DNA of 64,000 bases, taken from positions 1,240,001 to 1,304,000 of the forward strand of contig CP011077.1 in assembly GCA_000963575.1 (NCBI GenBank). Reading direction: 5' to 3'. Below the pieces are notes generated by a model. That model saw nothing but the letters and a program-made list of their open reading frames with translations. It was not told the DNA's origin and did not search any database. Origin of the DNA: Klebsiella michiganensis (GTDB taxonomy: Bacteria; Pseudomonadota; Gammaproteobacteria; Enterobacterales; Enterobacteriaceae). Both the position numbers and the translations under genes were made by a program. Positions 17,303 to 26,844 of the stretch are shown here, in pieces. How positions within the stretch are numbered: the stretch's first letter is position 1; the number at the start of each line of letters is the position of its first letter.

Positions 17303-17332
17303 AAAAAACGCGCCATACGGCGCGTTTTTTAC
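17303..17332. terminator. Bidirectional terminator between nei and gltA
   Basis: Perfect inverted repeat AAAAAACGCGCC / GGCGCGTTTTTT with a 4-base ATAC loop. A-run and T-run flanks make it a rho-independent terminator in both directions, serving nei (plus) and gltA (minus). Confidence 0.92.
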
Positions 17333-17348
17333 TCAAGAAGTGAAAATA

Positions 17349-18635
17349 TTACTTTTTGAGATCGGATTTGAAATCACGTTTGTCGTAGCCGGTATACAGC
17401 TGACGTGGACGGGCAATTTTGATGCCGTCGTCGTGCATTTCGTTCCAGTGTGCAATCCAGCCCACGGTACGCGCCATCGCGAAGATAACGGTAAACATGG
17501 AAGAAGGGATGCCCATCGCTTTCAGGATGATACCGGAGTAGAAGTCTACGTTCGGGTAAAGTTTCTTCTCGATGAAGTACGGGTCGTTCAGCGCGATGTG
17601 CTCCAGCTCCATCGCCACTTCCAGCAGGTTGTTATCCTTCAGGTTCAGTTCTTTCAGCACTTCGTGACAGGTTTCACGCATCACGGTGGCACGCGGGTCG
17701 TAGTTTTTGTACACGCGGTGGCCGAAGCCCATCAGGCGGAACGAGTCGTTTTTATCTTTGGCGCGACGGATGAATTCCGGAATGTGTTCCACGGTGCTGA
17801 TTTCTTCCAGCATCTTCAGCGCAGCTTCGTTCGCGCCGCCGTGAGCCGGTCCCCACAGGGAAGCGATACCCGCCGCGATACATGCAAATGGGTTAGCGCC
17901 GGAAGAACCTGCGGTACGCACGGTTGACGTCGATGCGTTCTGCTCGTGGTCGGCATGCAGGATAAGAATCCTGTCCATTGCGCGTTCCAGAATTGGGTTA
18001 ACTTTGTACTCTTCGCACGGCGTGGAGAACATCATGTTCAGGAAGTTAGCCGAGTAGGAGAGGTCGTTGCGTGGGTAAACGAACGGCTGACCAATCGAAT
18101 ACTTGTAACACATTGCCGCTACGGTTGGCATTTTGGAGAGCAGGCGGAATGCCGCGATTTCACGGTGACGTGGGTTATTCACGTCAAGGGAGTCGTGGTA
18201 GAAGGCCGCCAGCGCACCGGTCACGCCGCACAGCACGGCCATCGGATGCGAGTCGCGACGGAAGCCGTGGAACAGACGGGTGATCTGCTCGTGAATCATT
18301 GTGTGGCGGGTAACGGTGGTTTTGAATTCGTCGAACTGCTCCTGAGTCGGTTTTTCACCGTTCAGCAGGATGTAGCACACTTCCAGGTAGCTGGATTCGG
18401 TGGCCAGTTGGTCAATCGGGAAACCGCGGTGCAAAAGAATGCCTTCGTCACCGTCGATATAAGTGATTTTGGATTCGCAGGATGCGGTAGAGGTGAAACC
18501 TGGGTCAAAAGTAAATACACCTTTAGAACCAAGACTACGGATATCAATTACATCCTGACCTAGCGTGCCCTTTAGCACATCAAGTTCGAGAGCATCGTCA
18601 CCATTTAGGGTGAGGTTTGCTTTAGTATCAGCCAT
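17349..18635 (-). CDS. gltA: Citrate synthase (type II)
   Basis: 428 residues (427 in E. coli; one extra residue in the ELNLKDNNLLEV segment). It condenses acetyl-CoA and oxaloacetate to citrate, the entry step of the TCA cycle, as the NADH-inhibited hexameric type found in Gram-negative bacteria. The catalytic His residues lie in WGPAHGGANE and LMGFGHRVYKNYDPR, and the catalytic Asp in NVDFYSGIILKAMGI. It is divergent from sdhCDAB across a 660-bp control region, as in E. coli, where ArcA and CRP coordinate both sides. Confidence 0.97.
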   Translation of the reverse strand: MADTKANLTLNGDDALELDVLKGTLGQDVIDIRSLGSKGVFTFDPGFTSTASCESKITYIDGDEGILLHRGFPIDQLATESSYLEVCYILLNGEKPTQEQFDEFKTTVTRHTMIHEQITRLFHGFRRDSHPMAVLCGVTGALAAFYHDSLDVNNPRHREIAAFRLLSKMPTVAAMCYKYSIGQPFVYPRNDLSYSANFLNMMFSTPCEEYKVNPILERAMDRILILHADHEQNASTSTVRTAGSSGANPFACIAAGIASLWGPAHGGANEAALKMLEEISTVEHIPEFIRRAKDKNDSFRLMGFGHRVYKNYDPRATVMRETCHEVLKELNLKDNNLLEVAMELEHIALNDPYFIEKKLYPNVDFYSGIILKAMGIPSSMFTVIFAMARTVGWIAHWNEMHDDGIKIARPRQLYTGYDKRDFKSDLKK

Positions 18636-19295
18636 TTACGGTCTCCTTAGCGCCTTATTTCATAAGACTGCCGGGCGTCCGATTTGCATTCGAACCCACA
18701 ATGGTTGGTTACCAGTTTTTTAATTGGCTCGCGGCTCTGTTTAGAGGAGTACAACCAGGGTACAGAGCGATGGGCGCTTGCAGGTAACACTCGCTTTGAG
18801 GGCGAAACTACAGCAAATCAGCGTCTTAGCAATCAGTATCATTCAAACCTGTATATCACTAATAACTGTCCTGATCACTTGGGTCAATACCCATCCACTG
18901 TTACATAACTATTACTCAGGTGAAAGGCTGACCCTATAACTTTTGCGAATTATACGGCTTTTCTGGCCCTGTTTGTAACAATAATGTTTAACTTTTGTCA
19001 AATCAGATGATTAAAATTTAAAATAATGTTGTTATCGTGATCCTGCTCACTGTTCCGAGCAAAACCCTTCAAACATTATGTGGGTTAATTGTAATGATTT
19101 TGTGAAGAGCCTATACTGCCGCCAGGTCTCCGGAACACCCTGCTACCGGGAGCCACCCAGCGTTGTAGCCAGATCTCTGGCCTCTGGATGTAGCTGTTTT
19201 TTGCATGACGCACAGTTATAGAAAGTTAGCGCTGTCTGACCCCGAATGCAGATCCGGAGGAAGGAAACAATAAGAAGAGCATGTGGGCGCTATTC
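18636..19295. promoter_or_regulatory. gltA / sdhC divergent control region
   Basis: 660 bp without a gene. The right part matches the E. coli sdhC promoter and long leader closely: -35 TTGTAA at 19089-19094, 17-bp spacer, and -10 TATACT at 19112-19117, just after TAATGATTTTGTGAAGAGCC. The predicted transcript has a leader of about 170 nt, which in E. coli is the target of Spot 42, RyhB and RybB small RNAs and lies next to CRP and ArcA sites. The left part (18636-18960) must hold the gltA promoters; I could not place their hexamers confidently. A 74-codon frame at 18684-18908 looks fortuitous. Confidence 0.75.
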
Positions 19296-19685
19296 ATGAT
19301 AAGAAACGTGAAAAAACAACGACCTGTCAATCTGGACCTGAAAACGATCCGGTTCCCCGTCACTGCAATCGCTTCCATCCTCCACCGCGTTTCCGGCGTG
19401 ATCACATTTGTGGCGGTCGGCATTCTGCTTTGGTTGCTGGGACTGTCACTCTCCTCCCCGGAAGGTTTTCTGACCGCTTCCGCCGTGATGAGCAGCTTTA
19501 TCGTTAAATTCATAATGTGGGGCATTCTGACGGCTCTGGCCTATCACGTGGTGGTCGGTATTCGCCATCTGCTGATGGACTTTGGCTATCTGGAAGAGAC
19601 CTTTGTAGCGGGCAAACGATCCGCACATATCTCCTTTGTTATTACTGTCGTGCTTTCAATTCTTGCAGGAGTCCTCGTATGGTAA
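19296..19685 (+). CDS. sdhC: Succinate dehydrogenase cytochrome b556 subunit
   Basis: 129 residues with three membrane segments; the larger membrane anchor of complex II. Ser27 and Arg31 of the ubiquinone site lie in SILHRVSG, and the haem-ligand His is in the AYHVVVGIRH helix (His84 in E. coli). Start 19296 (MIRNVKKQRPVNLDL) is the E. coli-type start; an in-frame ATG five codons upstream (19281, MWALFM) is used in some annotations and cannot be excluded. The stop overlaps the sdhD start by 7 bases. Confidence 0.95.
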   Translation: MIRNVKKQRPVNLDLKTIRFPVTAIASILHRVSGVITFVAVGILLWLLGLSLSSPEGFLTASAVMSSFIVKFIMWGILTALAYHVVVGIRHLLMDFGYLEETFVAGKRSAHISFVITVVLSILAGVLVW

Positions 19686-20026
19686 GCAATGCCTCCGCAT
19701 TGGGTCGCAATGGCGTGCACGATTATGTGCTGGTTCGCGCTACCGCCATCGTACTCACCCTGTACATCATCTACATGATTGGCTTCTTCGCTTTCACCGG
19801 CGAGCTGACCTACGACGTCTGGCACGGCTTCTTTGCCTCTGCCTTCACCAAAGTTTTCACCCTGCTGGCACTGTTCTCTATTTTGATCCATGCCTGGATT
19901 GGCATGTGGCAGGTGTTGACCGACTACGTTAAACCGCTGGCGATTCGCCTTCCTTTACAGCTGCTGATTGTTGTCGCGCTGTTGGTTTACGTCATTTATG
20001 GATTCGTTGTGGTGTGGGGTGTGTAA
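19679..20026 (+). CDS. sdhD: Succinate dehydrogenase membrane anchor subunit
   Basis: 115 residues, the same as E. coli, with three membrane segments. His71 (haem region) in ILIHAWIGMWQVL and Tyr83 of the quinone site in LTDYVKP are in place. With SdhC it anchors SdhAB and binds ubiquinone and haem b. The ATG overlaps the end of sdhC by 7 bases, and its stop shares one base with the sdhA ATG (TAATG), so the four sdh genes are tightly coupled. Confidence 0.96.
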   Translation: MVSNASALGRNGVHDYVLVRATAIVLTLYIIYMIGFFAFTGELTYDVWHGFFASAFTKVFTLLALFSILIHAWIGMWQVLTDYVKPLAIRLPLQLLIVVALLVYVIYGFVVVWGV

Positions 20027-21792
20027 TGAAACTGCCAGTCAGAGAATTTGATGCTGTAGTGATTGGTGCCGGTGGCGCAGGTATGCGCGCGGCGCTACAG
20101 ATTTCCCAGAGCGGCCAGACCTGTGCGCTGCTTTCTAAAGTGTTCCCGACCCGTTCCCATACCGTATCTGCTCAGGGTGGTATCACCGTGGCGCTCGGTA
20201 ATACCCATGAAGATAACTGGGAATGGCACATGTATGACACGGTAAAAGGTTCCGACTACATCGGTGACCAGGACGCCATCGAATATATGTGTAAAACCGG
20301 CCCGGAAGCGATTCTGGAGCTGGACCACATGGGCCTGCCTTTCTCCCGTCTGGAAAACGGCACCATTTATCAACGTCCGTTCGGCGGCCAGTCGAAAGAC
20401 TTCGGCGGCGAGCAGGCGGCACGTACTGCCGCAGCCGCTGACCGTACCGGTCACGCCTTGCTGCACACGCTGTATCAGCAGAACCTGAAAAACCACACCA
20501 CAATCTTCTCCGAGTGGTATGCGCTGGACCTGGTGAAAAACGCCGATGGCGCCGTCGTGGGCTGCACCGCGCTGTGCATTGAAACCGGGGAAGTGGTTTA
20601 CTTCAAAGCCCGGGCAACGGTGCTGGCGACCGGCGGTGCGGGACGTATCTATCAGTCCACCACCAACGCCCATATCAACACTGGTGACGGCGTTGGCATG
20701 GCTATCCGCGCTGGCGTGCCGGTGCAGGATATGGAAATGTGGCAGTTCCACCCAACCGGCATCGCCGGGGCAGGGGTTCTGGTCACAGAAGGCTGTCGCG
20801 GTGAAGGCGGCTACCTGCTGAACAAACACGGCGAACGCTTCATGGAGCGTTATGCCCCGAATGCGAAAGACCTTGCGGGTCGTGACGTGGTGGCGCGTTC
20901 CATCATGATCGAAATCCGTGAAGGCCGCGGCTGTGATGGCCCGTGGGGCCCACACGCCAAGCTGAAACTCGACCATCTGGGTAAAGAGGTGCTGGAATCC
21001 CGCCTGCCGGGCATTCTGGAGCTGTCCCGTACTTTCGCCCACGTCGATCCGGTGAAAGAGCCGATTCCGGTTATCCCAACCTGCCACTACATGATGGGCG
21101 GTATTCCAACCAAAGTGACCGGTCAGGCGCTGACGGTGAACGAACAGGGCGAAGATGTCGTTATCCCTGGTTTGTTCGCAGTGGGCGAAATCGCCTGTGT
21201 TTCCGTACACGGTGCGAACCGCCTGGGCGGCAACTCCCTGCTTGACCTGGTCGTGTTCGGGCGTGCTGTGGGTCTGCACCTGCAGGAATCTATTGCTGAA
21301 CAGGGCGATCTGCTTGACGCAACTGAAGCTGAAATCGACGCCTCCCTTGAGCGCCTGAACCGCTGGAACGGCAACCGTAATGGTGAAGATCCGGTGGAGA
21401 TCCGCAAAGCGCTGCAGGAATGTATGCAGCACAACTTCTCGGTGTTCCGTGAAGGTGACGCGATGGCCAAAGGGCTTGAGCAACTGAAAGCGATCCGTGA
21501 GCGCCTGAAAAACGCCCGTCTGGACGATACTTCCAGCGAGTTCAACACCCAGCGCGTTGAGTGCCTTGAGCTGGATAACCTGATGGAAACCGCTTATGCC
21601 ACTGCGGTGTCGGCAAACTTCCGTACCGAGAGCCGTGGCGCGCATAGCCGCTTCGACTTCCCGGAGCGTGATGACGAAAACTGGCTGTGCCATTCCCTGT
21701 ATCTGCCAGAGACGGAATCCATGACGCGTCGTAGCGTCAATATGGAACCGAAACTGCGTCCGGCGTTCCCGCCGAAGATTCGTACTTATTAA
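20026..21792 (+). CDS. sdhA: Succinate dehydrogenase flavoprotein subunit
   Basis: 588 residues, identical in length to E. coli SdhA. It oxidises succinate to fumarate at a covalently bound FAD. The dinucleotide-binding VVIGAGGAGMRAAL is at residues 11-24 and the FAD-linked His45 lies in SHTVSAQGG. Substrate-binding and catalytic motifs include WQFHPTGIAGAG, EGCRGEGGYLLN, CHYMMGGIPT and HGANRLGGNSLLDLVVFG. Start 20026 is chosen over an in-frame ATG at 20014 that lies inside sdhD. sdhB follows after 15 bp. Confidence 0.97.
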   Translation: MKLPVREFDAVVIGAGGAGMRAALQISQSGQTCALLSKVFPTRSHTVSAQGGITVALGNTHEDNWEWHMYDTVKGSDYIGDQDAIEYMCKTGPEAILELDHMGLPFSRLENGTIYQRPFGGQSKDFGGEQAARTAAAADRTGHALLHTLYQQNLKNHTTIFSEWYALDLVKNADGAVVGCTALCIETGEVVYFKARATVLATGGAGRIYQSTTNAHINTGDGVGMAIRAGVPVQDMEMWQFHPTGIAGAGVLVTEGCRGEGGYLLNKHGERFMERYAPNAKDLAGRDVVARSIMIEIREGRGCDGPWGPHAKLKLDHLGKEVLESRLPGILELSRTFAHVDPVKEPIPVIPTCHYMMGGIPTKVTGQALTVNEQGEDVVIPGLFAVGEIACVSVHGANRLGGNSLLDLVVFGRAVGLHLQESIAEQGDLLDATEAEIDASLERLNRWNGNRNGEDPVEIRKALQECMQHNFSVFREGDAMAKGLEQLKAIRERLKNARLDDTSSEFNTQRVECLELDNLMETAYATAVSANFRTESRGAHSRFDFPERDDENWLCHSLYLPETESMTRRSVNMEPKLRPAFPPKIRTY

Positions 21793-21807
21793 TGCGGAGA
21801 CAGGACA

Positions 21808-22524
21808 ATGAAACTCGAATTCTCAGTTTATCGTTATAACCCGGATGTAGACGACGCTCCGCGCATGCAGGATTACACCCTGGAAGCGGAAGATGGTCGC
21901 GATATGATGCTGCTTGACGCTTTAATGCAGCTGAAAGAAAAAGATCCTAGTCTGTCGTTCCGTCGCTCATGCCGTGAAGGCGTTTGTGGCTCTGACGGCC
22001 TGAACATGAACGGTAAAAACGGGCTGGCCTGTATCACGCCAATTTCGGCGCTTGGCAACGGCAAACAGAAGATAGTCATCCGTCCTCTGCCTGGCCTGCC
22101 GGTGATCCGCGATCTGGTGGTAGACATGGGGCAATTCTATGCTCAATATGAGAAGATTAAGCCTTACCTGTTGAATAATGGGCAAAATCCACCCGCTCGC
22201 GAGCATTTACAGTCGCCTGAGCAGCGTGAAAAACTGGATGGTCTGTACGAGTGTATTCTTTGCGCTTGCTGCTCGACTTCCTGCCCGTCGTTCTGGTGGA
22301 ACCCGGACAAGTTTATCGGCCCGGCCGGTTTGCTGGCTGCGTATCGCTTCCTGATCGACAGCCGTGACACCGAAACGGACGCCCGTCTGGACGGCCTGAG
22401 CGATGCTTTCAGCGTATTCCGCTGCCACAGCATTATGAACTGCGTCAGTGTCTGTCCTAAGGGGCTGAACCCGACGAAAGCTATCGGCCATATCAAGTCG
22501 ATGCTGTTGCAGAAGAGCGCTTAA
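21808..22524 (+). CDS. sdhB: Succinate dehydrogenase iron-sulfur subunit
   Basis: 238 residues, as in E. coli. It passes electrons from SdhA FAD to ubiquinone through three Fe-S clusters. The [2Fe-2S] ligands are Cys55, Cys60 and Cys75 (with Asp63) in SCREGVCGSDG and GLACITPIS. The [4Fe-4S] and [3Fe-4S] ligands start with Cys149, Cys152, Cys155 and Cys159 in CILCACCSTSCPSFWW and finish in CHSIMNCVSVCPKGLNP. It is the last sdh gene; sucA begins 256 bp further on, probably on the same transcript. Confidence 0.97.
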   Translation: MKLEFSVYRYNPDVDDAPRMQDYTLEAEDGRDMMLLDALMQLKEKDPSLSFRRSCREGVCGSDGLNMNGKNGLACITPISALGNGKQKIVIRPLPGLPVIRDLVVDMGQFYAQYEKIKPYLLNNGQNPPAREHLQSPEQREKLDGLYECILCACCSTSCPSFWWNPDKFIGPAGLLAAYRFLIDSRDTETDARLDGLSDAFSVFRCHSIMNCVSVCPKGLNPTKAIGHIKSMLLQKSA

Positions 22525-22780
22525 GTAATAAGAGGGGAAGTGCAGTTCCCCTCATCCTGTTCCCTTTCCTCTGTAGGGAGAGGGAACAGATTGCAGGAAA
22601 TCTTTAAAAACTGCCCTACAGATCCTGTATAGAGACAGTTTTTAAAGGTTCCTTCGCGGGCCGCCCTCCACGGCAACAGGCTCGAAGAAAGTGAACCCTG
22701 GAACGTATACCTGTATACCCTACGGTGTGCGTTATAGTTATCCACGGCGAAATAAGCATAAATTTGCTTAAGGGATCACG
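22525..22780. other. Structured sdhB-sucA spacer with three hairpins
   Basis: No gene. Three inverted repeats follow one another: GAGGGGAA/TTCCCCTC (22532-22539 with 22546-22553), CTGTTCCCT/AGGGAACAG (22557-22565 with 22581-22589) and TTTAAAAACTG/CAGTTTTTAAA (22603-22613 with 22636-22646). The last encloses a smaller CTACAG/CTGTA(T)AG stem. None is followed by a clean T-run, so they look more like processing or attenuation structures than terminators. The region from about 22700 to 22780 probably holds the internal sucA promoter, as E. coli has one here. Confidence 0.6.
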
Positions 22781-25588
22781 ATGCAGAACGGCGCGATGAA
22801 GCCCTGGCTGGACTCTTCCTGGCTGGCGGGCGCAAACCAGTCCTACATAGAGCAGCTCTATGAAGACTTCTTAACCGATCCTGACTCTGTTGATGCGCAC
22901 TGGCGCACGATGTTCCAGCAGTTACCTGGCACCGGAGCCAGACCGGATCAATTCCATTCAAAAACGCGTGATTATTTCCGTCGTCTGGCGAAGGATGCCT
23001 CACGTTACTCCACCGCAATTACCGATCCTGACACTGACGTTAAGCAAGTTAAGGTTCTGCAGCTGATCAACGCCTGGCGTTTCCGCGGGCATCAGGCAGC
23101 AAACCTCGATCCGCTTGGCCTGTGGAAGCAAGAATCCGTTCCCGATCTGGATCCGGCTTTCCACAACCTGACGGATGAGGATCTGCAGCAGAGCTTTAAC
23201 GTGGGTTCTTTTGCCGGCGGCAAAGAAACCATGAAGCTTGCGGATCTGATTGACGCTCTGCAACAAACCTACGGCGGCTCTATTGGCGCCGAGTACATGC
23301 ACATTACCAACACAGAAGAGAAACGCTGGATCCAGCAGCGCATTGAATCTGTGGTGGGCCAGTCAACCTTTACGCCGGAAGAGAAAAAACGCTTCCTGAG
23401 CGAGTTGACTGCAGCAGAAGGTCTGGAACGTTACCTGGGTGCCAAATTCCCTGGGGCGAAACGCTTCTCGCTGGAAGGCGGCGATGCGCTGGTGCCGATG
23501 CTCAAAGAGATGATTCGCCACGCCGGTAAGAGCGGCACGCGCGAAGTGGTGCTGGGTATGGCGCACCGCGGTCGTCTTAACGTGCTGATCAACGTGCTGG
23601 GTAAAAAACCGCAGGATCTGTTCGACGAATTTGCCGGTAAACATAAAGAGCACCTCGGCACCGGTGACGTGAAGTACCACATGGGCTTCTCCTCCGACGT
23701 GGAAACCGAAGGCGGCCTGGTTCACCTGGCGCTGGCGTTTAACCCGTCTCACCTCGAAATCGTTAGCCCGGTGGTTATTGGTTCCGTGCGTGCGCGTCTG
23801 GATCGTCTGGACAAGCCAGGCAGCAACCAGGTATTGCCGATCACCATTCACGGTGATGCCGCGGTAGCCGGGCAGGGCGTGGTTCAGGAAACCCTGAACA
23901 TGTCCAAAGCGCGTGGCTATGAAGTGGGCGGTACCGTGCGTATCGTTATCAACAACCAGATTGGTTTCACCACCTCTAACCCGCTGGATGCGCGCTCCAC
24001 GCCGTACTGTACCGATATCGGTAAGATGGTGATGGCGCCGATTTTCCACGTTAATGCGGACGATCCGGAAGCCGTTGCCTTTGTGACTCGTCTGGCGCTG
24101 GACTTCCGTAACACCTTCAAACGCGATGTGTTTATCGATCTGGTTTGCTACCGTCGCCACGGCCATAACGAAGCTGATGAGCCAAGTGCAACTCAGCCAG
24201 TGATGTACCAGAAAATCAAAAAACATCCGACCCCGCGTAAGATTTACGCCGACAAGCTGGAGCAGGACAAGCTGGCCACGCTGGAAGATGCCACCGAAAT
24301 GGTGAATCTGTACCGCGATGCGCTGGATGCGGGCGAATGCGTCGTCAACGAATGGCGTCCGATGAACATGCACTCCTTTACCTGGTCGCCGTACCTTAAC
24401 CATGAATGGGACGAAAGCTATCCGAACAAGGTTGAGATGAAGCGCGTGCAGGAACTGGCTAAGCGCATCAGCACCGTGCCAGAAGCCGTAGAAATGCAGT
24501 CCCGCGTGGCGAAAATCTACAGCGACCGTCAGGAGATGGCGAACGGCAACAAGCTGTTCGACTGGGGGGCGGCAGAGAACCTGGCTTATGCAACCCTGGT
24601 AGATGAAGGCGTGTCCGTGCGTCTGTCCGGTGAAGATGCTGGCCGTGGTACCTTCTTCCACCGTCACGCGGTTATCCATAACCAGACTAACGGTTCTACC
24701 TACACGCCGCTGGCGCATGTTCACAACAGCCAGGGTATCTTCAAAGTCTGGGATTCCGTGCTGTCTGAAGAAGCGGTTCTGGCCTTTGAATACGGTTATG
24801 CGACGGCAGAACCTCGTACTCTGACCATCTGGGAAGCTCAGTTCGGCGACTTCGCCAACGGCGCTCAGGTTGTGATTGACCAGTTCATCAGCTCCGGCGA
24901 GCAGAAATGGGGCCGTATGTGTGGCCTGGTGATGCTGCTGCCGCACGGCTATGAAGGACAAGGGCCTGAGCACTCCTCCGCGCGTCTGGAGCGTTATCTC
25001 CAGCTGTGCGCCGAGCAGAACATGCAGGTTTGCGTCCCATCAACTCCAGCTCAGGTTTATCACATGCTGCGTCGTCAGGCGCTGCGCGGGATGCGCCGTC
25101 CGCTAGTGGTGATGTCACCGAAATCTCTGCTGCGCCACCCGCTGGCGGTTTCCAGCCTTGACGAACTGGCCAACGGCGCTTTCCAGCCTGCCATCGGCGA
25201 GATTGATGAACTGGATCCGAAAGGCGTTAAGCGCGTAGTTCTGTGTTCCGGTAAGGTTTACTACGACCTGCTGGAGCAGCGTCGCAAGAATGACCAGAAG
25301 GATGTGGCGATTGTGCGTATCGAGCAGCTCTATCCGTTCCCGCACCAGGCGGTACAGGAAGCGCTGAAGCCGTTCGCACACGTACACGACTTCGTCTGGT
25401 GCCAGGAAGAGCCGCTGAACCAGGGCGCCTGGTACTGCAGCCAGCACCACTTCCGCGAAGTGATTCCGTTTGGGTCCGCTCTGCGTTATGCAGGTCGCCC
25501 GGCCTCCGCCTCTCCGGCGGTAGGGTATATGTCCGTTCACCAGAAGCAACAGCAAGATCTGGTTAATGACGCGCTGAACGTCGAATAA
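22781..25588 (+). CDS. sucA: 2-oxoglutarate dehydrogenase E1 component
   Basis: 935 residues (933 in E. coli). This thiamine-diphosphate-dependent E1 subunit decarboxylates 2-oxoglutarate and transfers the succinyl group to the lipoyl arm of SucB. The N-terminal helix SWLAGANQSYIEQLYEDFL binds E2. The ThDP region includes GMAHRGRLNVL, GDVKYHMGFSSD and the Mg-binding IHGDAAVAGQGVVQET with NNQIGFTTS. The transketolase-like C-terminal part has VRLSGEDAGRGTF and LPHGYEGQGPEHSSAR. It is followed after 15 bp by sucB; E3 (lpd) is encoded elsewhere. Confidence 0.97.
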   Translation: MQNGAMKPWLDSSWLAGANQSYIEQLYEDFLTDPDSVDAHWRTMFQQLPGTGARPDQFHSKTRDYFRRLAKDASRYSTAITDPDTDVKQVKVLQLINAWRFRGHQAANLDPLGLWKQESVPDLDPAFHNLTDEDLQQSFNVGSFAGGKETMKLADLIDALQQTYGGSIGAEYMHITNTEEKRWIQQRIESVVGQSTFTPEEKKRFLSELTAAEGLERYLGAKFPGAKRFSLEGGDALVPMLKEMIRHAGKSGTREVVLGMAHRGRLNVLINVLGKKPQDLFDEFAGKHKEHLGTGDVKYHMGFSSDVETEGGLVHLALAFNPSHLEIVSPVVIGSVRARLDRLDKPGSNQVLPITIHGDAAVAGQGVVQETLNMSKARGYEVGGTVRIVINNQIGFTTSNPLDARSTPYCTDIGKMVMAPIFHVNADDPEAVAFVTRLALDFRNTFKRDVFIDLVCYRRHGHNEADEPSATQPVMYQKIKKHPTPRKIYADKLEQDKLATLEDATEMVNLYRDALDAGECVVNEWRPMNMHSFTWSPYLNHEWDESYPNKVEMKRVQELAKRISTVPEAVEMQSRVAKIYSDRQEMANGNKLFDWGAAENLAYATLVDEGVSVRLSGEDAGRGTFFHRHAVIHNQTNGSTYTPLAHVHNSQGIFKVWDSVLSEEAVLAFEYGYATAEPRTLTIWEAQFGDFANGAQVVIDQFISSGEQKWGRMCGLVMLLPHGYEGQGPEHSSARLERYLQLCAEQNMQVCVPSTPAQVYHMLRRQALRGMRRPLVVMSPKSLLRHPLAVSSLDELANGAFQPAIGEIDELDPKGVKRVVLCSGKVYYDLLEQRRKNDQKDVAIVRIEQLYPFPHQAVQEALKPFAHVHDFVWCQEEPLNQGAWYCSQHHFREVIPFGSALRYAGRPASASPAVGYMSVHQKQQQDLVNDALNVE

Positions 25589-25603
25589 ATTAAAGGATAA
25601 ATA

Positions 25604-26830
25604 ATGAGTAGCGTAGATATTCTAGTTCCTGACCTGCCTGAGTCCGTAGCCGACGCGACAGTGGCAACCTGGCATAAAAAACCGGGCGACAGCGTCAAAC
25701 GTGACGAAGTGCTGGTTGAAATCGAAACTGACAAAGTGGTACTGGAAGTACCCGCGTCTGCGGACGGCGTTCTGGATGCGGTACTGGAAGATGAAGGCAC
25801 AACCGTGACCTCTCGTCAGATTCTGGGCCGCCTGCGTGAAGGCAACAGCGGCGGAAAAGAAACCTCCGCAAAAGCTGACGCCAAAGAGTCTACTCCGGCT
25901 CAGCGCCAGCAGGCTTCTCTGGAAGAGCAGAGCAATGATGCCCTCAGCCCGGCTATCCGCCGCCTGATCGCAGAAAACGACCTCGACGCCAGCGCCATCA
26001 AAGGCAGCGGCGTAGGCGGCCGTATCACTCGTGAAGATGTTGAAAAACACCTGAGTGAAGCGAAAGCAAAACAGCCTGCACAGGCAAAAGCCGCCGAAGC
26101 CACTCAGGCACCGGTTGCGCCACTGGCTGGGCGCAGCGAAAAACGCGTGCCAATGACCCGTCTGCGCAAGCGCGTGGCCGAGCGTCTGCTGGAAGCGAAA
26201 AACTCTACCGCCATGCTCACTACTTTCAACGAAGTGAACATGAAGCCAATCATGGAACTGCGTAAGCAGTACGGTGAAGCGTTTGAAAAACGCCACGGCG
26301 TGCGTCTGGGCTTCATGTCCTTCTACATTAAAGCGGTTGTTGAAGCGCTGAAACGCTATCCGGAAGTGAACGCTTCCATCGACGGCGAAGACGTGGTTTA
26401 CCACAACTACTTTGATGTCAGCATCGCGGTGTCCACCCCGCGTGGCCTGGTGACGCCTGTGCTGAAAGACGTTGATACCCTGGGCATGGCTGACATCGAA
26501 AAACGTATCAAAGAGCTGGCAGTGAAAGGCCGTGACGGCAAGCTGACCGTGGAAGAGTTGACCGGCGGTAACTTCACCATTACCAACGGCGGCGTCTTCG
26601 GTTCTCTGATGTCTACGCCAATCATCAACCCACCTCAGAGCGCGATCCTGGGTATGCACGCCATCAAAGACCGCCCAATGGCGGTTGACGGTAAAGTAGA
26701 GATCCTGCCGATGATGTATCTGGCGCTCTCTTACGATCACCGTCTGATCGATGGCCGCGAGTCCGTGGGTTACCTGGTAGCGATTAAAGAGCTGCTGGAA
26801 GATCCAACTCGTCTGCTGCTTGACGTGTAG
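25604..26830 (+). CDS. sucB: Dihydrolipoyl succinyltransferase (E2 of 2-oxoglutarate dehydrogenase)
   Basis: 408 residues (405 in E. coli). The N-terminal lipoyl domain (1-80) has the lipoylated Lys44 in EIETDKVVLEV. An Ala/Lys/Glu-rich linker follows, then the peripheral-subunit-binding domain (about 110-150, LSPAIRRLIAENDLDASAIKGSG). The catalytic domain (about 175-408) carries the active-site His in LSYDHRLIDGRES. It forms the 24-mer core of the complex and makes succinyl-CoA, the substrate of SucCD. Confidence 0.97.
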   Translation: MSSVDILVPDLPESVADATVATWHKKPGDSVKRDEVLVEIETDKVVLEVPASADGVLDAVLEDEGTTVTSRQILGRLREGNSGGKETSAKADAKESTPAQRQQASLEEQSNDALSPAIRRLIAENDLDASAIKGSGVGGRITREDVEKHLSEAKAKQPAQAKAAEATQAPVAPLAGRSEKRVPMTRLRKRVAERLLEAKNSTAMLTTFNEVNMKPIMELRKQYGEAFEKRHGVRLGFMSFYIKAVVEALKRYPEVNASIDGEDVVYHNYFDVSIAVSTPRGLVTPVLKDVDTLGMADIEKRIKELAVKGRDGKLTVEELTGGNFTITNGGVFGSLMSTPIINPPQSAILGMHAIKDRPMAVDGKVEILPMMYLALSYDHRLIDGRESVGYLVAIKELLEDPTRLLLDV

Positions 26831-26844
26831 TCGAACAAGACTCT

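Noticed and set aside
18684..18908. 74-codon frame in the gltA-sdhC control region
   Set aside because: No ribosome-binding site, no recognised similarity, and it overlaps the expected gltA leader and promoters.
20095..21693. 532-codon open frame on the minus strand
   Set aside because: It lies entirely antisense to sdhA, whose 588-residue product is fully conserved; the frame is a by-product of GC-rich codon use and has no recognisable domains or ribosome-binding site.
23363..24973. 536-codon open frame on the minus strand
   Set aside because: It is antisense to sucA; His/Val/Arg-rich low-quality protein with no known motif.
25622..26740. 372-codon open frame on the minus strand
   Set aside because: It is antisense to sucB; Phe/His/Arg-rich composition typical of a shadow frame.
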